Assembly: GCF_001690685.1 (NCBI RefSeq)
Contig: NZ_LZGL01000019.1
Location: forward strand, 1-42,882
DNA length: 42,882 bases
Direction: 5' to 3'
Source: Gilliamella sp. wkB112
GTDB taxonomy: Bacteria > Pseudomonadota > Gammaproteobacteria > Enterobacterales > Orbaceae
In this document: one piece after another, positions 18,852-29,098 of the stretch
How the letters are laid out: each line of letters opens with the position of its first letter
Position numbering within the stretch: the first letter of the stretch is position 1
Position numbers and translations under genes: made by a program
Notes under the pieces: generated by a model
What the model saw: the letters and a program-made list of their open reading frames with translations, nothing else
What the model was told of the DNA's origin: nothing
Databases searched by the model: none

Positions 18852-20741
18852 ATGTCACAATCCAGTTATAATGCCGTTGATATCGAAGTCCTAAAAGGGC
18901 TTGATCCGGTGCGACACCGCCCGGGTATGTATACTGACACTACAAGGCCAAACCATTTGGCACAAGAAGTCATTGATAACAGTGTCGATGAAGCGATTGC
19001 TGGCTATGCGCGCCAAATTAAAGTCACTTTATTTGAAGATAATTCACTAGAAGTGATTGATGATGGTCGCGGCATGCCAGTTGATATTCATCCGGAAGAA
19101 GGTGTACCCGCAATCGAATTATTGCTTTGTCGTCTCCATGCTGGTGGTAAATTTTCCAACAAGAACTATCAGTTTTCTGGGGGGTTACATGGTGTTGGGA
19201 TCTCAGTTGTTAATGCCCTTTCTAAACGAGTCGAAGTCACAGTAAACCGTGATGGACAAGTTTACCAAATCGCCTTTGAAAATGGTGATAAAGTCGAAGA
19301 TTTGCATGTAACTGGCACTTGTGGTCGCCGCAATACTGGTACCAAGGTACATTTCTGGCCTGATGAAAAATATTTTGATTCCGCAAAATTTTCCGTACCA
19401 CGGTTATCACATTTATTAAAAGCTAAAGCGGTACTGTGCCCGGGACTAGAGATTATCTTTAAAGATAAAATCAATAATACCGAAGAGCGCTGGTGTTATG
19501 AAGACGGTCTAAAAGATTATTTAATGGAGTCAGTAAGCGGTTACACGCTACTACCGGAAGAGCCTTTTACGGGTAATCATATTGGTGATACCGAAGCGGT
19601 GGAATGGGCGCTGCTTTGGATGCCTGAAGGTGGTGAACTATTAACCGAAAGTTATGTTAACTTAATACCAACCATACAAGGTGGTACTCATGTTAATGGT
19701 TTGCGTCAAGGATTACTTGACGCCATGCGAGAGTTTTGTGAATTTCGTAATCTCTTGCCACGAGGACTAAAACTGACTGCAGATGATATTTGGGAACGCT
19801 GTGCCTATGTGCTTTCGGTTAAAATGCAAGAACCGCAATTTGCCGGGCAAACAAAAGAACGTTTATCATCCAGACAAAGTGCCGCCTTTGTTTCGGCCAT
19901 TGTCAAAGATGCTTTTAGCTTATGGTTAAATCAAAATGTACAAATAGCTGAATTACTGGCTGAAATCGTCATTTCCAGTGCCCAAAAACGTTTAAGAGCC
20001 GCTAAAAAAGTCATCCGTAAAAAATTAACCAGTGGACCAGCTTTACCTGGTAAATTAGCCGATTGTTCTTCTCAGGATTTAAATAGAACCGAACTTTTTT
20101 TAGTGGAAGGGGATTCTGCCGGTGGTTCTGCCAAACAAGCTCGTGACCGCGAATATCAAGCTATCATGCCACTTAAAGGTAAGATTTTAAATACTTGGGA
20201 AGTTTCCTCCGATGAGGTACTAGGTTCTCAAGAAATCCACGATATTTCAGTGGCTATTGGTATTGATCCTGACAGTGATGATTTAAGCCAATTACGCTAT
20301 GGCAAAGTTTGTATTTTAGCTGATGCCGATTCCGATGGATTGCATATTGCTACATTAATTTGTGCATTGTTTGTCCGCCACTTCCGGGCTATGGTTGAAC
20401 AAGGTCATGTTTTTGTTGCCATGCCCCCTCTTTACCGTATCGACCTAGGTAAAGAAGTGCATTATGCTTTAGATGAAGAAGAAAAAGAAGGCATTTTAGA
20501 TCAACTCAAACGCAAAAAAGGCAAACCCAATGTACAACGTTTTAAAGGCTTGGGTGAAATGAATCCATTGCAATTGCGTGAAACTACAATGGATCCCAAT
20601 ACGCGCCGTTTAGTGCAGCTATCGCTTGACGACACCGAGCAAACAATGGCTTTAATGGATATGTTGCTAGCTAAAAAACGCTCAGAAGATCGCCGTGAAT
20701 GGTTACAAGAAAAAGGTGATCAAGTTGAACTTACTGTCTAA
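18852..20741 (+). CDS. parE: DNA topoisomerase IV subunit B (ParE)
   Basis: ParE is the ATPase subunit of topoisomerase IV, which decatenates daughter chromosomes. The GHKL ATPase domain has EVIDNSVDEA, DDGRGMPVDIHPEEG and the GGLHGVG loop. The TOPRIM domain has LFLVEGDSAGGSA and the metal site DADSDGLHI. It gives 629 residues from this ATG. An upstream in-frame ATG at 18837 adds five residues, but MSQSSYNAVDIEVL aligns with the E. coli start MTQTYNADAIEVL. It is followed after 27 nt by parC. The adjacent parE-parC pair differs from E. coli, where other genes lie between them. Confidence 0.97.
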   Translation: MSQSSYNAVDIEVLKGLDPVRHRPGMYTDTTRPNHLAQEVIDNSVDEAIAGYARQIKVTLFEDNSLEVIDDGRGMPVDIHPEEGVPAIELLLCRLHAGGKFSNKNYQFSGGLHGVGISVVNALSKRVEVTVNRDGQVYQIAFENGDKVEDLHVTGTCGRRNTGTKVHFWPDEKYFDSAKFSVPRLSHLLKAKAVLCPGLEIIFKDKINNTEERWCYEDGLKDYLMESVSGYTLLPEEPFTGNHIGDTEAVEWALLWMPEGGELLTESYVNLIPTIQGGTHVNGLRQGLLDAMREFCEFRNLLPRGLKLTADDIWERCAYVLSVKMQEPQFAGQTKERLSSRQSAAFVSAIVKDAFSLWLNQNVQIAELLAEIVISSAQKRLRAAKKVIRKKLTSGPALPGKLADCSSQDLNRTELFLVEGDSAGGSAKQARDREYQAIMPLKGKILNTWEVSSDEVLGSQEIHDISVAIGIDPDSDDLSQLRYGKVCILADADSDGLHIATLICALFVRHFRAMVEQGHVFVAMPPLYRIDLGKEVHYALDEEEKEGILDQLKRKKGKPNVQRFKGLGEMNPLQLRETTMDPNTRRLVQLSLDDTEQTMALMDMLLAKKRSEDRREWLQEKGDQVELTV

Positions 20742-20768
20742 CATAAAGAAAGATTTAGAGGAACAATA

Positions 20769-22997
20769 ATGAGTGAGATTACTCATGATGGAGTAGAAGT
20801 TCAATCGCTACGTACCTTTACTGAAAGCGCTTATTTAAACTACTCCATGTATGTGATTATGGACCGAGCCTTACCATTTATTGGGGATGGCTTAAAACCG
20901 GTGCAACGCCGCATTGTCTATGCAATGTCAGAATTAGGGCTCAATGCACAAGCGAAATTCAAAAAATCAGCGCGCACCGTAGGTGATGTTTTAGGTAAAT
21001 ATCATCCACATGGTGATAGTGCTTGTTATGAAGCTATGGTATTAATGGCACAACCATTTTCTTATCGCTATCCATTAGTGGATGGCCAAGGTAACTGGGG
21101 GGCACCCGATGATCCTAAGTCATTCGCGGCCATGCGTTATACTGAATCACGCTTATCAAAATATGCCGAATTATTATTAGGTGAATTAGGTCAAGGCACG
21201 GTTGATTATACCCCAAACTTTGATGGTACCTTGCAAGAGCCGAAAATGTTACCAGCTAGATTGCCAAATATCTTATTAAACGGCACTACCGGGATTGCGG
21301 TTGGTATGGCGACTGATATTCCGCCACATAATATTCGCGAAGTGGCTAATGCCGCAATTATGTTAGCCGAAAATCCTAAAGCAACGCTTAGCGAAGTAAT
21401 GACTCACATACAAGGCCCCGACTTCCCGACTGAGGCCGAAATTATTACCCCACGGGAAGATATAGAAAAAATCTATACTAGCGGTCGAGGTTCTATCCGT
21501 ATGCGCGCCGTTTGGAAAAAAGAAGACGGCGACATCGTTATTACTGATCTGCCACATCAGGTTTCTGGTGCTAAAATTCTAGAACAGATTGCTTCGCAGA
21601 TGCGTGCTAAAAAACTACCTTTGATTGAAGATTTACGGGATGAATCAGATCATGAAAATCCTACTCGCTTAGTCATTGTGCCCCGTTCTAATCGGGTTGA
21701 TTTAGAGCAAGTCATGAATCATCTATTTGCCACCACCGATCTGGAAAAAAGCTATCGCGTAAATATGAACATGATTGGGCTTGATAATCGCCCTGCAGTT
21801 AAAGGTTTATTGGAAATTCTAACCGAATGGTTGGAATACCGTCGTAATACTGTTATACGCCGTTTAAACTACCGTTTGGATAAAGTACTCAAACGTCTAC
21901 ATATTTTAGATGGTTTATTGATTGCTTTCTTAAATATTGACGAAGTTATTGAAATCATTCGCCATGAGGATGATCCTAAAACTGAATTAATCAATCGTTT
22001 TGCTCTGACTGATATTCAAGCAGAAGCAATTTTAGAATTAAAACTCCGTCATTTAGCCAAACTCGAAGAAATGCGCATAAAAGGTGAGCAAAACGAATTG
22101 GCTAAAGAATGTGATCAGTTACAAGCATTATTGGCTTCACCAAGAAAACTCAATACCTTAATTAAAAAAGAGTTACAGGAAGATGCGGAAAAGTATGGTG
22201 ATGACCGCCGTTCTCCAATCGTTACTCGTAGCGAAGCCAAAGCAATTACCGAACAAGAATTAACACCGTCAGAACCGGTAACCATAGTTTTATCAGAAAT
22301 GGGCTGGGTAAGAGCCGCTAAAGGGCACGACATCGATCCGGTTAGCCTAAGTTATAAAGCTGGTGATAGTTTCAAAGCAGCAGCTAAAGGCAAAAGCAAC
22401 CAACCGGTAGTATTTATTGACTCAACCGGCCGTAGTTACGCCATTGAACCTAATACCTTACCGTCCGCTCGTGGTCAAGGTGAGCCACTAACCGGCAAGT
22501 TAGCCTTACCAGCGGGTGCTACTGTTGAACATGTACTTATGGCCGCCAATGACGAGCAAAAATTATTATTGGCATCGAATGCCGGCTATGGTTTTATTTG
22601 CCAATTTAGTGATTTAGTCGCGCGTAATCGTAATGGTAAAGCAATTATCAACTTACCTAATAATGCTAAGGTATTACCGCCAATTGAGATTATATCTGAT
22701 GACAGCCTACTGTTATCCATTACTCAAGCCGGACGCATGTTAATCTTCCCGGTAGCAGACTTACCAGAACTTGCTAAAGGTAAAGGTAATAAAATTATCT
22801 CTCTTTCTGGTGCGGATGATAACTTATGTTTGATGATGCTAATCACACCGGAAACCGCTATAACCTTGCATGTTGGTAAACGCAAACTTACACTCTATCC
22901 TGCTGATTTACAAAAATTTAGAGCAGAACGCGCCCGTAAAGGTACATCACTACCACGTGGTTTACAGAAAATAGATCGAATTGAGGTGAACGAATAA
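20769..22997 (+). CDS. parC: DNA topoisomerase IV subunit A (ParC)
   Basis: ParC cleaves and rejoins DNA in topoisomerase IV. The catalytic Tyr124 lies in [10 protein letters not shown]. The quinolone-resistance region [14 protein letters not shown] keeps Ser84 and Glu88, equivalent to E. coli Ser80 and Glu84, so no classical target mutation is visible. The C-terminal half carries the DNA-wrapping beta-pinwheel repeats. Its 742 residues compare with 752 in E. coli. AGAGGA lies upstream of the ATG. The next gene, djlA, begins 1 nt after the stop. Confidence 0.97.
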   Translation: MSEITHDGVEVQSLRTFTESAYLNYSMYVIMDRALPFIGDGLKPVQRRIVYAMSELGLNAQAKFKKSARTVGDVLGKYHPHGDSACYEAMVLMAQPFSYRYPLVDGQGNWGAPDDPKSFAAMRYTESRLSKYAELLLGELGQGTVDYTPNFDGTLQEPKMLPARLPNILLNGTTGIAVGMATDIPPHNIREVANAAIMLAENPKATLSEVMTHIQGPDFPTEAEIITPREDIEKIYTSGRGSIRMRAVWKKEDGDIVITDLPHQVSGAKILEQIASQMRAKKLPLIEDLRDESDHENPTRLVIVPRSNRVDLEQVMNHLFATTDLEKSYRVNMNMIGLDNRPAVKGLLEILTEWLEYRRNTVIRRLNYRLDKVLKRLHILDGLLIAFLNIDEVIEIIRHEDDPKTELINRFALTDIQAEAILELKLRHLAKLEEMRIKGEQNELAKECDQLQALLASPRKLNTLIKKELQEDAEKYGDDRRSPIVTRSEAKAITEQELTPSEPVTIVLSEMGWVRAAKGHDIDPVSLSYKAGDSFKAAAKGKSNQPVVFIDSTGRSYAIEPNTLPSARGQGEPLTGKLALPAGATVEHVLMAANDEQKLLLASNAGYGFICQFSDLVARNRNGKAIINLPNNAKVLPPIEIISDDSLLLSITQAGRMLIFPVADLPELAKGKGNKIISLSGADDNLCLMMLITPETAITLHVGKRKLTLYPADLQKFRAERARKGTSLPRGLQKIDRIEVNE

Positions 22998-22998
22998 T

Positions 22999-23838
22999 AT
23001 GTCACTAATTTGGGCAATTATTACCGGCTTTGTATTAAGTCTGGTGTTAAAAACTGGTTGGGGATTTTTTATTGGCTTATTTATCGGGCCAATGCTCTAC
23101 CAAGCTTTTTGCAATAAATTAACCGAACAAAGGACGCATGCTAACCCGACACTTTACTTAACCGTCGTCTTTGAGGTACTGGGGCATTTAAGTAAAGCCA
23201 AAGGCGTGGTTACCCAAGATGATATCAATCTGGCGCGCCAATTTATGGATCGGTTACAACTTGATAGTAATAGTCGACAACTTGCTCAAGATTCATTTAA
23301 TCGCGGTAAAACTAGTGATTACCCACTTCGTTCCCGTTTAAAAGAACTTTATGCCCAATATCGTTATCGCCGTAACGTTTTAAACATCTTTTGTGAACAA
23401 CTAATCCAAGCGGCGTTAGTTGATGGTAATTTAGATGAAAAAGAACTACAAATCATCTTCATCGTCGCGGAAGAATTTAATATTCCGCGCCAACAAATGG
23501 CAATGTATATCCAAATGATGATGGGGAGCTATCATTTCCATCAACAAGGTTATAGCAACCAACAACGTTATCAATATCAACAGGGTAACAATTATGGTGG
23601 CTATCAAAGCCGTTCAGCGGAATCTGATCTACAAAATGCGTATAAAATATTAGGTGTTGAACCTTCAGCAGAAGTTGCAGCCATAAAAAGAGCTTATCGT
23701 AAATTGATGAACGAACATCATCCCGATAAATTAGTTTCTAAAGGGCTACCTAAAGAGATGCTTGAAGCGGCTAAAAAACGCGCTCAAGAAATCCAAGCAG
23801 CATATGATCTCATCAAAGCCGCTCGCGGTTTTAAATAG
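22999..23838 (+). CDS. djlA: Membrane-anchored J-domain co-chaperone DjlA
   Basis: DjlA is a DnaK co-chaperone tied to the inner membrane and linked in E. coli to envelope stress signalling through Rcs. The 279-residue protein has an N-terminal membrane segment (about 4-34, with glycine-rich GWGFFIGLFIG), a TerB-like central domain, a Gln/Tyr/Gly-rich linker (about 180-205) and a C-terminal J-domain with the HPD motif in NEHHPDKL. The ribosome-binding site GAGGTGA lies within the parC end, so translation is coupled to parC. Confidence 0.94.
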   Translation: MSLIWAIITGFVLSLVLKTGWGFFIGLFIGPMLYQAFCNKLTEQRTHANPTLYLTVVFEVLGHLSKAKGVVTQDDINLARQFMDRLQLDSNSRQLAQDSFNRGKTSDYPLRSRLKELYAQYRYRRNVLNIFCEQLIQAALVDGNLDEKELQIIFIVAEEFNIPRQQMAMYIQMMMGSYHFHQQGYSNQQRYQYQQGNNYGGYQSRSAESDLQNAYKILGVEPSAEVAAIKRAYRKLMNEHHPDKLVSKGLPKEMLEAAKKRAQEIQAAYDLIKAARGFK

Positions 23839-23849
23839 AGCTTACAACA

Positions 23850-25298
23850 ATGATGCATTGGCGCTCAATTATCAGAATAGTTGGTTTATTAATTACCTTA
23901 CTGTCGGTATTTATGCTGATTCCGGCACTGATTGCCTTAATATACCGTGATGGTGCCGGAGCTATTTTTGTGCGTTCTTTTATTGCAGCCCTAATTCTTG
24001 GTTGCTTATTATGGTTACCAAATCGTCATCAACACCACGAACTTAACACTCGTGAAGGTTTTTTTATTGTGGTACTTTTTTGGGTTGTATTAGGCACTAT
24101 TGGCGCCTTTCCATTTATTTTTGATCACCACATTAATCTTAATTTAACTACCGCCTTTTTTGAATCGTTTTCCAGTTTAACTACTACAGGTGCTACAACC
24201 ATTGTAAATTTAGAACATTTGCCTAAGGCACTACTGTTTTATCGACAACTACTACAATGGCTTGGTGGTATGGGTATTATCGTTTTAGCTGTAGCTATCT
24301 TACCATTATTGGGTGTAGGGGGAATGCAACTTTACCGCGCTGAAATCCCTGGCCCACAAAAAGATAGCAAAATGCGACCACGTATTGCCGAAACCGCTAA
24401 AACACTGTGGTCGATTTATATATTGCTTACCACTCTATGTGCCATTTGTTTATGGTTTGCTGGCATGGATGTTTTCGATGCCATTTCACATAGTTTTTCT
24501 ACTATCTCAATGGGTGGTTTTTCCACACATGATAATAATTTAGCTTATTTTAATAGTGCTACTATTAATTATATTGTGACGTTATTTTTGATTTTATCCG
24601 GTTGTAATTTTGCCTTACATTTTGCTGCATTAAATGGTTTTTCGCTTAAGGTTTACTGGCGAGATCAAGAGTTTAGAACCTTTATATTTATTTTATTAAT
24701 TCTAATTGGTATTTGTGGTTTCGTCATTTATTGCTATCAACCACAACGCGAATTAAGTGTCGACAAAATTGTTTTGCAAGTCGTATCGATCGCAGCAACA
24801 GTTGGATTTACCGTTGATGATATCAACACATGGCCATCGTCATTACCAATTTTTTTACTGTGTGCTTCATTTATTGGTGGCTGTGCCGGTTCGACTGGCG
24901 GCGGATTGAAAGTGGTGCGAGTGCTCCTGCTTTTCATGCAAGGTTCGCGAGAATTAAAACGCCTAATTCACCCTAATGCTATTTACACACTAAAATTAAA
25001 TCACCGAGTCGTACCAGAAAGAATTATCGAAGCAGTTTGGGGATTCTTTTCCGCATATGTACTGGTTTTCTTAATCAGCCTGTTTATCATTATGACTTCA
25101 GGCATTGACGCCACTGACTCTTTTTATATTGTAGCATCATCACTAAATAATTTGGGTGTGGGCTTAGGTAGTGTCAGCGACAATTTTGCCAATGTAAGTG
25201 ACGCAGTTAAATGGGTAATGGTGGTTGACATGCTATTTGGACGACTGGAAATATTCACCCTGCTAGTTTTATTCACGCCAACCTTTTGGCGAAGTTAA
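23850..25298 (+). CDS. trkH: Potassium uptake channel subunit TrkH
   Basis: TrkH is the membrane subunit of the Trk K+ uptake system, working with cytosolic TrkA. The 482 residues (E. coli 483) include the four pore-loop regions: LTTTGATT, TISMGGFST, ATVGFT and LNNLGVGLG, with CAGSTGGGLK after the third. The glycines of the selectivity filter are kept. It starts 11 nt after djlA; two adjacent ATG codons begin the frame and the second matches the E. coli N-terminus (MHWRSIIRIVGLL). In E. coli trkH lies near hemG, so this location is different. Confidence 0.96.
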   Translation: MMHWRSIIRIVGLLITLLSVFMLIPALIALIYRDGAGAIFVRSFIAALILGCLLWLPNRHQHHELNTREGFFIVVLFWVVLGTIGAFPFIFDHHINLNLTTAFFESFSSLTTTGATTIVNLEHLPKALLFYRQLLQWLGGMGIIVLAVAILPLLGVGGMQLYRAEIPGPQKDSKMRPRIAETAKTLWSIYILLTTLCAICLWFAGMDVFDAISHSFSTISMGGFSTHDNNLAYFNSATINYIVTLFLILSGCNFALHFAALNGFSLKVYWRDQEFRTFIFILLILIGICGFVIYCYQPQRELSVDKIVLQVVSIAATVGFTVDDINTWPSSLPIFLLCASFIGGCAGSTGGGLKVVRVLLLFMQGSRELKRLIHPNAIYTLKLNHRVVPERIIEAVWGFFSAYVLVFLISLFIIMTSGIDATDSFYIVASSLNNLGVGLGSVSDNFANVSDAVKWVMVVDMLFGRLEIFTLLVLFTPTFWRS

Positions 25299-25393
25299 TT
25301 TTATATTCAAACGCATAGCTCTCCTGAAACATCTTTACATAAATAACAAATTTTATAAATATTTTATTGATTATTTAAACAATTACAGACAGA

Positions 25394-25440
25394 ATTACTG
25401 GGCAGCATGTGCTGTTGTTTTAGAGGTAATCACCTGACAT
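25394..25440 (+). promoter_or_regulatory. Structured leader of the TerC-family gene
   Basis: The ribosome-binding site AGAGG (25422-25426) overlaps the hairpin AGGT (25424-25427)/ACCT (25432-25435). An alternative pairing, ATTAC (25394-25398) with GTAAT (25426-25430), would enclose the small CAGC/GCTG hairpin (25403-25414) and exclude the first. The two pairings share the same bases, which could control translation. This is inference from base complementarity only. Confidence 0.35.
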
Positions 25441-27018
25441 ATGGAATGGATCATGGATCCTACAATCTGGATTGGTTTATCCACGCTTATTGTACTTGAA
25501 ATCGTCCTTGGTATTGATAATATCGTTTTCATTGCTATCCTTGCCGAGAAACTTCCTTCTCAGCTACGTGATAAAGCACGCATTACCGGACTTGCTTTTG
25601 CGTTAGTTACCCGAATTATTTTATTAATGTTTACCGGTTGGTTAGTCACACTCACCACACCACTATTCTCAGCATTTGATATTAGTTTCAACGCGCGCCA
25701 ACTGATTATGTTAATCGGCGGTATATTTTTGCTATTTAAAGCAACAATGGAACTTAATGAACGCCTTGAAGGTTCATCACATGAAGATGGTAAACCCAAA
25801 AAGACCTCACACTTTTGGACCGTTGTAGCGCAAATTGTGGTATTAGATGCCATCTTCTCGCTTGATTCGGTGATCACCGCTGTAGGTATGGTGGAACATA
25901 TTCCGGTAATGATTATTGCGGTTTGCATCGCTATAGGCATTATGATGGTTGCCAGCAAGCCTTTGGCTTACTTTGTCAATTCCCATCCCACGATAGTAAT
26001 TCTCTGTCTAAGCTTCTTGCTAATGATCGGCTTTAGTTTAGTCGCTGAAGGATTTGGGTTTGTTATTCCAAAAAGTTACTTATACGCCGCTATCGGCTTC
26101 TCTATCATGATTGAATTTTTCAATCAGTTAGCAATATTCAATCGCCGTAAATTATTAAATAAAAAACCCTTACGCGAACGCACAGCGGAAGCTATTTTAC
26201 ATCTATTAAAAGGTGATGCCGAAGAAGATCCAGACAGCCATACTATCGATTTAGTATCTGATACCACTAAAAAAGTATCAGTTTTCAATCATCAAGAACT
26301 GAGTATGGTTGAACGCGTGCTTGGGCTGGCTCAACGTTCAGTTAGTAGTATTATGACCGCCAGACTAGATGTCGATATGGTGAATATCAATGATGATCGC
26401 GAAGTTATTTTAAAAGAAATTTTTGATAACCCGCATTCACGTTTAGTAGTTACTGACAATGCTGCAATGGATGAACCTTTAGGTATTATTCAAGTTAATG
26501 ATTTATTAAAAGATGTATTACAAAATAAGCAACCACTTGATATTAATTCGCTTATCAAACAACCATTGATATTTCCCGAAACTGTCTCATTATTGGTTGC
26601 ATTAGAACAATTTAAAAAAGCCAAAACCCATTTTGCTTTTGTGGTTGATGAATTTGGTTCAATGCAAGGTGTGGTTTCGGTTACCGACGTAATTGAGACT
26701 ATTGCCGGCGATTTCCCAACCGAAGAAGAAGATATTGATGCTAAACATGATATTCAATGTCTAAATGATAATAGTTGGATTGCTAATGGTTATATCCCAG
26801 TAGAAGAATTAGTACGTTTTGTACCAATAGATATCGATGATAAGCGAGAATATCATACCCTCGCAGGCCTATTAATGGAAAAAGCTCAGCATTTACTTGA
26901 AGTGGGCGAAACAATCCAAATTGGTGATTATCTATTTGAAGTACTTGAAACTGAAAGTCACCGTATTGTTAAAGTAAAAATCACTTTGAATAAACTGGAT
27001 TTACCATCATCGCCATAA
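25441..27018 (+). CDS. yoaE: TerC-family membrane protein with CBS and CorC/HlyC domains (YoaE-like)
   Basis: This is a three-part protein of 525 residues. The TerC-type membrane domain spans about 1-230, with [15 protein letters not shown] and [16 protein letters not shown], which carry acidic metal-binding-type residues in membrane helices. A pair of CBS domains follows (about 295-425), then a C-terminal CorC/HlyC domain (about 440-520). E. coli YoaE and YegH share this layout; the MDPxIW start and the [17 protein letters not shown] segment resemble YoaE most. TerC-family proteins are linked to Mn2+ and other metal handling, but this subgroup has no firm function. The symbol indicates resemblance, not proven orthology. 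Confidence 0.82.
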   Translation: MEWIMDPTIWIGLSTLIVLEIVLGIDNIVFIAILAEKLPSQLRDKARITGLAFALVTRIILLMFTGWLVTLTTPLFSAFDISFNARQLIMLIGGIFLLFKATMELNERLEGSSHEDGKPKKTSHFWTVVAQIVVLDAIFSLDSVITAVGMVEHIPVMIIAVCIAIGIMMVASKPLAYFVNSHPTIVILCLSFLLMIGFSLVAEGFGFVIPKSYLYAAIGFSIMIEFFNQLAIFNRRKLLNKKPLRERTAEAILHLLKGDAEEDPDSHTIDLVSDTTKKVSVFNHQELSMVERVLGLAQRSVSSIMTARLDVDMVNINDDREVILKEIFDNPHSRLVVTDNAAMDEPLGIIQVNDLLKDVLQNKQPLDINSLIKQPLIFPETVSLLVALEQFKKAKTHFAFVVDEFGSMQGVVSVTDVIETIAGDFPTEEEDIDAKHDIQCLNDNSWIANGYIPVEELVRFVPIDIDDKREYHTLAGLLMEKAQHLLEVGETIQIGDYLFEVLETESHRIVKVKITLNKLDLPSSP

Positions 27019-27024
27019 GTTATT

Positions 27025-27051
27025 TTTAAGCCCGCAGTTTGTGGGCTTAAA
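27025..27051 (+). terminator. Hairpin after the TerC-family gene
   Basis: TTTAAGCCCGCA (27025-27036), loop GTT, TGTGGGCTTAAA (27040-27051): a 12-bp stem with one G-T wobble, 6 nt after the stop codon. The tail TACTAATATTT is only moderately T-rich, but position and stem strength suit a terminator. Confidence 0.75.
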
Positions 27052-27301
27052 TACTAATATTTAATATTTTTCTCTGATTCATCCCATTTTATATTTATTT
27101 CAACCATCACAATAAAATTTAAATGTCAAAAAGACTATCTTTTGATGATTAACATCTTGTTAATTATTAAATTAATAACTTATGTTAGGCCTAGAGGTTT
27201 AGTTGATAAAAAAGAAAATTAATATTTTGTAACTTAAATTGAGCTACCTATTGCAAAAGTACTTTGGAATAAAACTTGACCTATATAAATAACTAGCAAT
27301 A

Positions 27302-27336
27302 ATATCGCTGTTAAATTTTATTTAACTGAGCGATAT
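27302..27336. repeat. Long inverted repeat upstream of the adenine permease gene
   Basis: ATATCGCT plus GTTAAAT (27302-27316) pairs with ATTTAAC (27320-27326) and AGCGATAT (27329-27336), a 15-bp stem with a TG bulge and a TTT loop. It lies in the 420-nt AT-rich gap before the NCS2 gene and overlaps a possible promoter (TTGACC 27276-27281, TAATAT 27300-27305). It may be an operator or a leader element. A second nested repeat, CTATCTTT/AAAGATAG (27370-27400), encloses CAACATGTTG. Nothing else was recognised in this gap. Confidence 0.55.
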
Positions 27337-27471
27337 AAAATCATTGCTCCACATCTTTTTTGTATATTTCTATCTTTTATCAACATGTTGGCAAAGATAG
27401 ATTTGGCACTTTATATAAATATATAAAACGATAAATGTTCATTATTATTAACCTAAATTGGACCTTAACTC

Positions 27472-28782
27472 ATGAATTCAATATTCGAAAAAATATTTCA
27501 ATTGCAACAGAAAAAAACAACTGTAGGTACCGAAGTTATCGCCGGATGTACGACTTTCCTTACTATGGTGTATATCATCTTTGTAAATCCGGCTATTTTA
27601 TCTGCCACTGGCATGGATACCTCAGCGGTGTTTGTACTAACTTGCTTGGTTACGGCTTTTGCCAGTATTTTGATGGGATTAGTTGCAAATTTACCTGTTG
27701 CCTTAGCCCCAGCTATGGGACTTAATGTATTTTTTGCTTATGGCATTTGTGGTGCTATGGGTTATTCCTGGCAAATTGGTATGGGGGCAATATTTTGGGG
27801 TTCTCTAGTCTTTTTTGCATTATCATTATTTAAAGTTCGCCACTGGTTAATTGAACATATTCCCCAATGCCTACGAGTTGGTATTAGTGCTGGTATCGGG
27901 TTATTTATTGCCTTTATGGGTTTCCAAAACATGGGAATTGTGGTGGCATCACCAGCAACATTATTAACCATGGGTAATATCTTATCGTTAAAAGTGTTAC
28001 TTGGCTCACTTGGCTTTTTCATTATTATTATTTTAGCAGCCCGTAATTTTCATGCAGCGGTATTAATATCAATTTTAGTAGTGACACTATTTGCGTTATG
28101 GTTGGATCCGGATATTCATTTCAATGGTATTGCTTCAATGCCACCAAGTGTCACCAACGTGGTAGGGCATGTTGATTTAGCTGGCTCACTTAATATTGGT
28201 ATTATGGGTGTGATATTTTCGGTTATGATTGTTAGCTTATTTGACTCATCCGGTACCATTTTAGCGTTAACGGATAAAGCAGGGATCTCAGATGAAAAAG
28301 GTCGCTTCCCTAAAATGCGTCAAGCATTATTAATCGATAGTTTTAGTTCTTCATTAGGTGGACTATTTGGTACGTCATCAGTATTAACTTATATTGAAAG
28401 TTCTGCCGGGATCTCAGTTGGTGGCCGTACAGGCTTAACCGCCGTTGTGGTTGGCTTATTATTCTTAATGGTGACCTTTTTATCTCCACTAGCCCATTTA
28501 GTACCAAGTTACGCTACTTCCGGAGCCTTGATTTTTGTTGGTATCTTAATGGTTTCTAGCTTAATACGAGTTAACTGGTCTGATTTAACCGATGCTACTC
28601 CGGCATTTATTACCGCCCTTATGATGCCTTTTGCCTTTGCCATCACTGAAGGGGTTGCTCTTGGCTTCATCTCATATGTGGTATTAAAAACTTGTACCGG
28701 CAAATTTAAAGAATTGAATTTATGTGTGATTGTATTCGCCCTACTATTCGCATTAAAATTTATCTTTATTGATCATCACTAA
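27472..28782 (+). CDS. adeP: NCS2-family purine permease, adenine permease AdeP-like
   Basis: A 436-residue, 12- to 14-segment inner-membrane transporter of the AzgA-like NCS2 subfamily, which imports purine bases by proton symport. ANLPVALAPAMGLNVFFAY and GGLFGTSSVLTYIESSAGISVGGRTGLTAVVVG are the two half-helix motifs lining the substrate site. Several stretches (MGAIFWGS, DSSGT, ITEGVALGF, CTGKFKELNLC) follow E. coli AdeP (PurP) and AdeQ rather than the guanine/hypoxanthine carriers GhxP and GhxQ. Adenine is therefore the likely substrate, by inference. It has its own gap on both sides and is probably monocistronic. Confidence 0.85.
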   Translation: MNSIFEKIFQLQQKKTTVGTEVIAGCTTFLTMVYIIFVNPAILSATGMDTSAVFVLTCLVTAFASILMGLVANLPVALAPAMGLNVFFAYGICGAMGYSWQIGMGAIFWGSLVFFALSLFKVRHWLIEHIPQCLRVGISAGIGLFIAFMGFQNMGIVVASPATLLTMGNILSLKVLLGSLGFFIIIILAARNFHAAVLISILVVTLFALWLDPDIHFNGIASMPPSVTNVVGHVDLAGSLNIGIMGVIFSVMIVSLFDSSGTILALTDKAGISDEKGRFPKMRQALLIDSFSSSLGGLFGTSSVLTYIESSAGISVGGRTGLTAVVVGLLFLMVTFLSPLAHLVPSYATSGALIFVGILMVSSLIRVNWSDLTDATPAFITALMMPFAFAITEGVALGFISYVVLKTCTGKFKELNLCVIVFALLFALKFIFIDHH

Positions 28783-28795
28783 TCTTAATAAACAA

Positions 28796-28823
28796 ATTTC
28801 TATCGCTGAAAAGCGATAGAAAT
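28796..28823 (+). terminator. 12-bp hairpin with GAAA tetraloop after adeP
   Basis: ATTTCTATCGCT (28796-28807), loop GAAA, AGCGATAGAAAT (28812-28823): a perfect stem with a stable GNRA loop, 13 nt after the stop codon. No T-run follows. It probably marks the mRNA 3' end. Its TATCGCT/AGCGATA core repeats the one upstream of the gene. Confidence 0.6.
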
Positions 28824-29005
28824 AATCAACAATATTTATTGATATTGAATAAGAAAAAACAAATTAATAAATAACGCTCAATATCTTAAACATTTCAACA
28901 TTTTTCCCATTAAAGTTATTTACCATAAACAAAATTAATATAAATCAAAATGTTATAAACTAACGAATCTTAAATTAAATTAAAAAAGTGATTATATAAA
29001 TGGAA

Positions 29006-29021
29006 TTTGATCTAGTTCACA
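29006..29021 (+). promoter_or_regulatory. CRP-like site upstream of xylE
   Basis: TTTGATCTAGTTCACA differs from TGTGA-N6-TCACA at one half-site base. A possible -10, TAAAAT, lies at 29036-29041, placing the site near the -35 region. Catabolite activation of xylEAB by cAMP-CRP is inferred. XylR sites should also lie here but their motif could not be recognised by eye. Confidence 0.65.
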
Positions 29022-29098
29022 AAAATAAAAAATCATAAAATGCTTAAGAAATTTAATAATTGTTGTAAGTGTGAAAATTCATGCATATTGAGTGAGCC

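Noticed and set aside
20769-22997. Quinolone resistance change in ParC
   Set aside because: Ser84 and Glu88, equivalent to E. coli Ser80 and Glu84, are both the sensitive residues.
25299-25440. yybP-ykoY type manganese riboswitch before the TerC-family gene
   Set aside because: The conserved paired loops of that class were not found; only a short alternative-pairing leader is supported.
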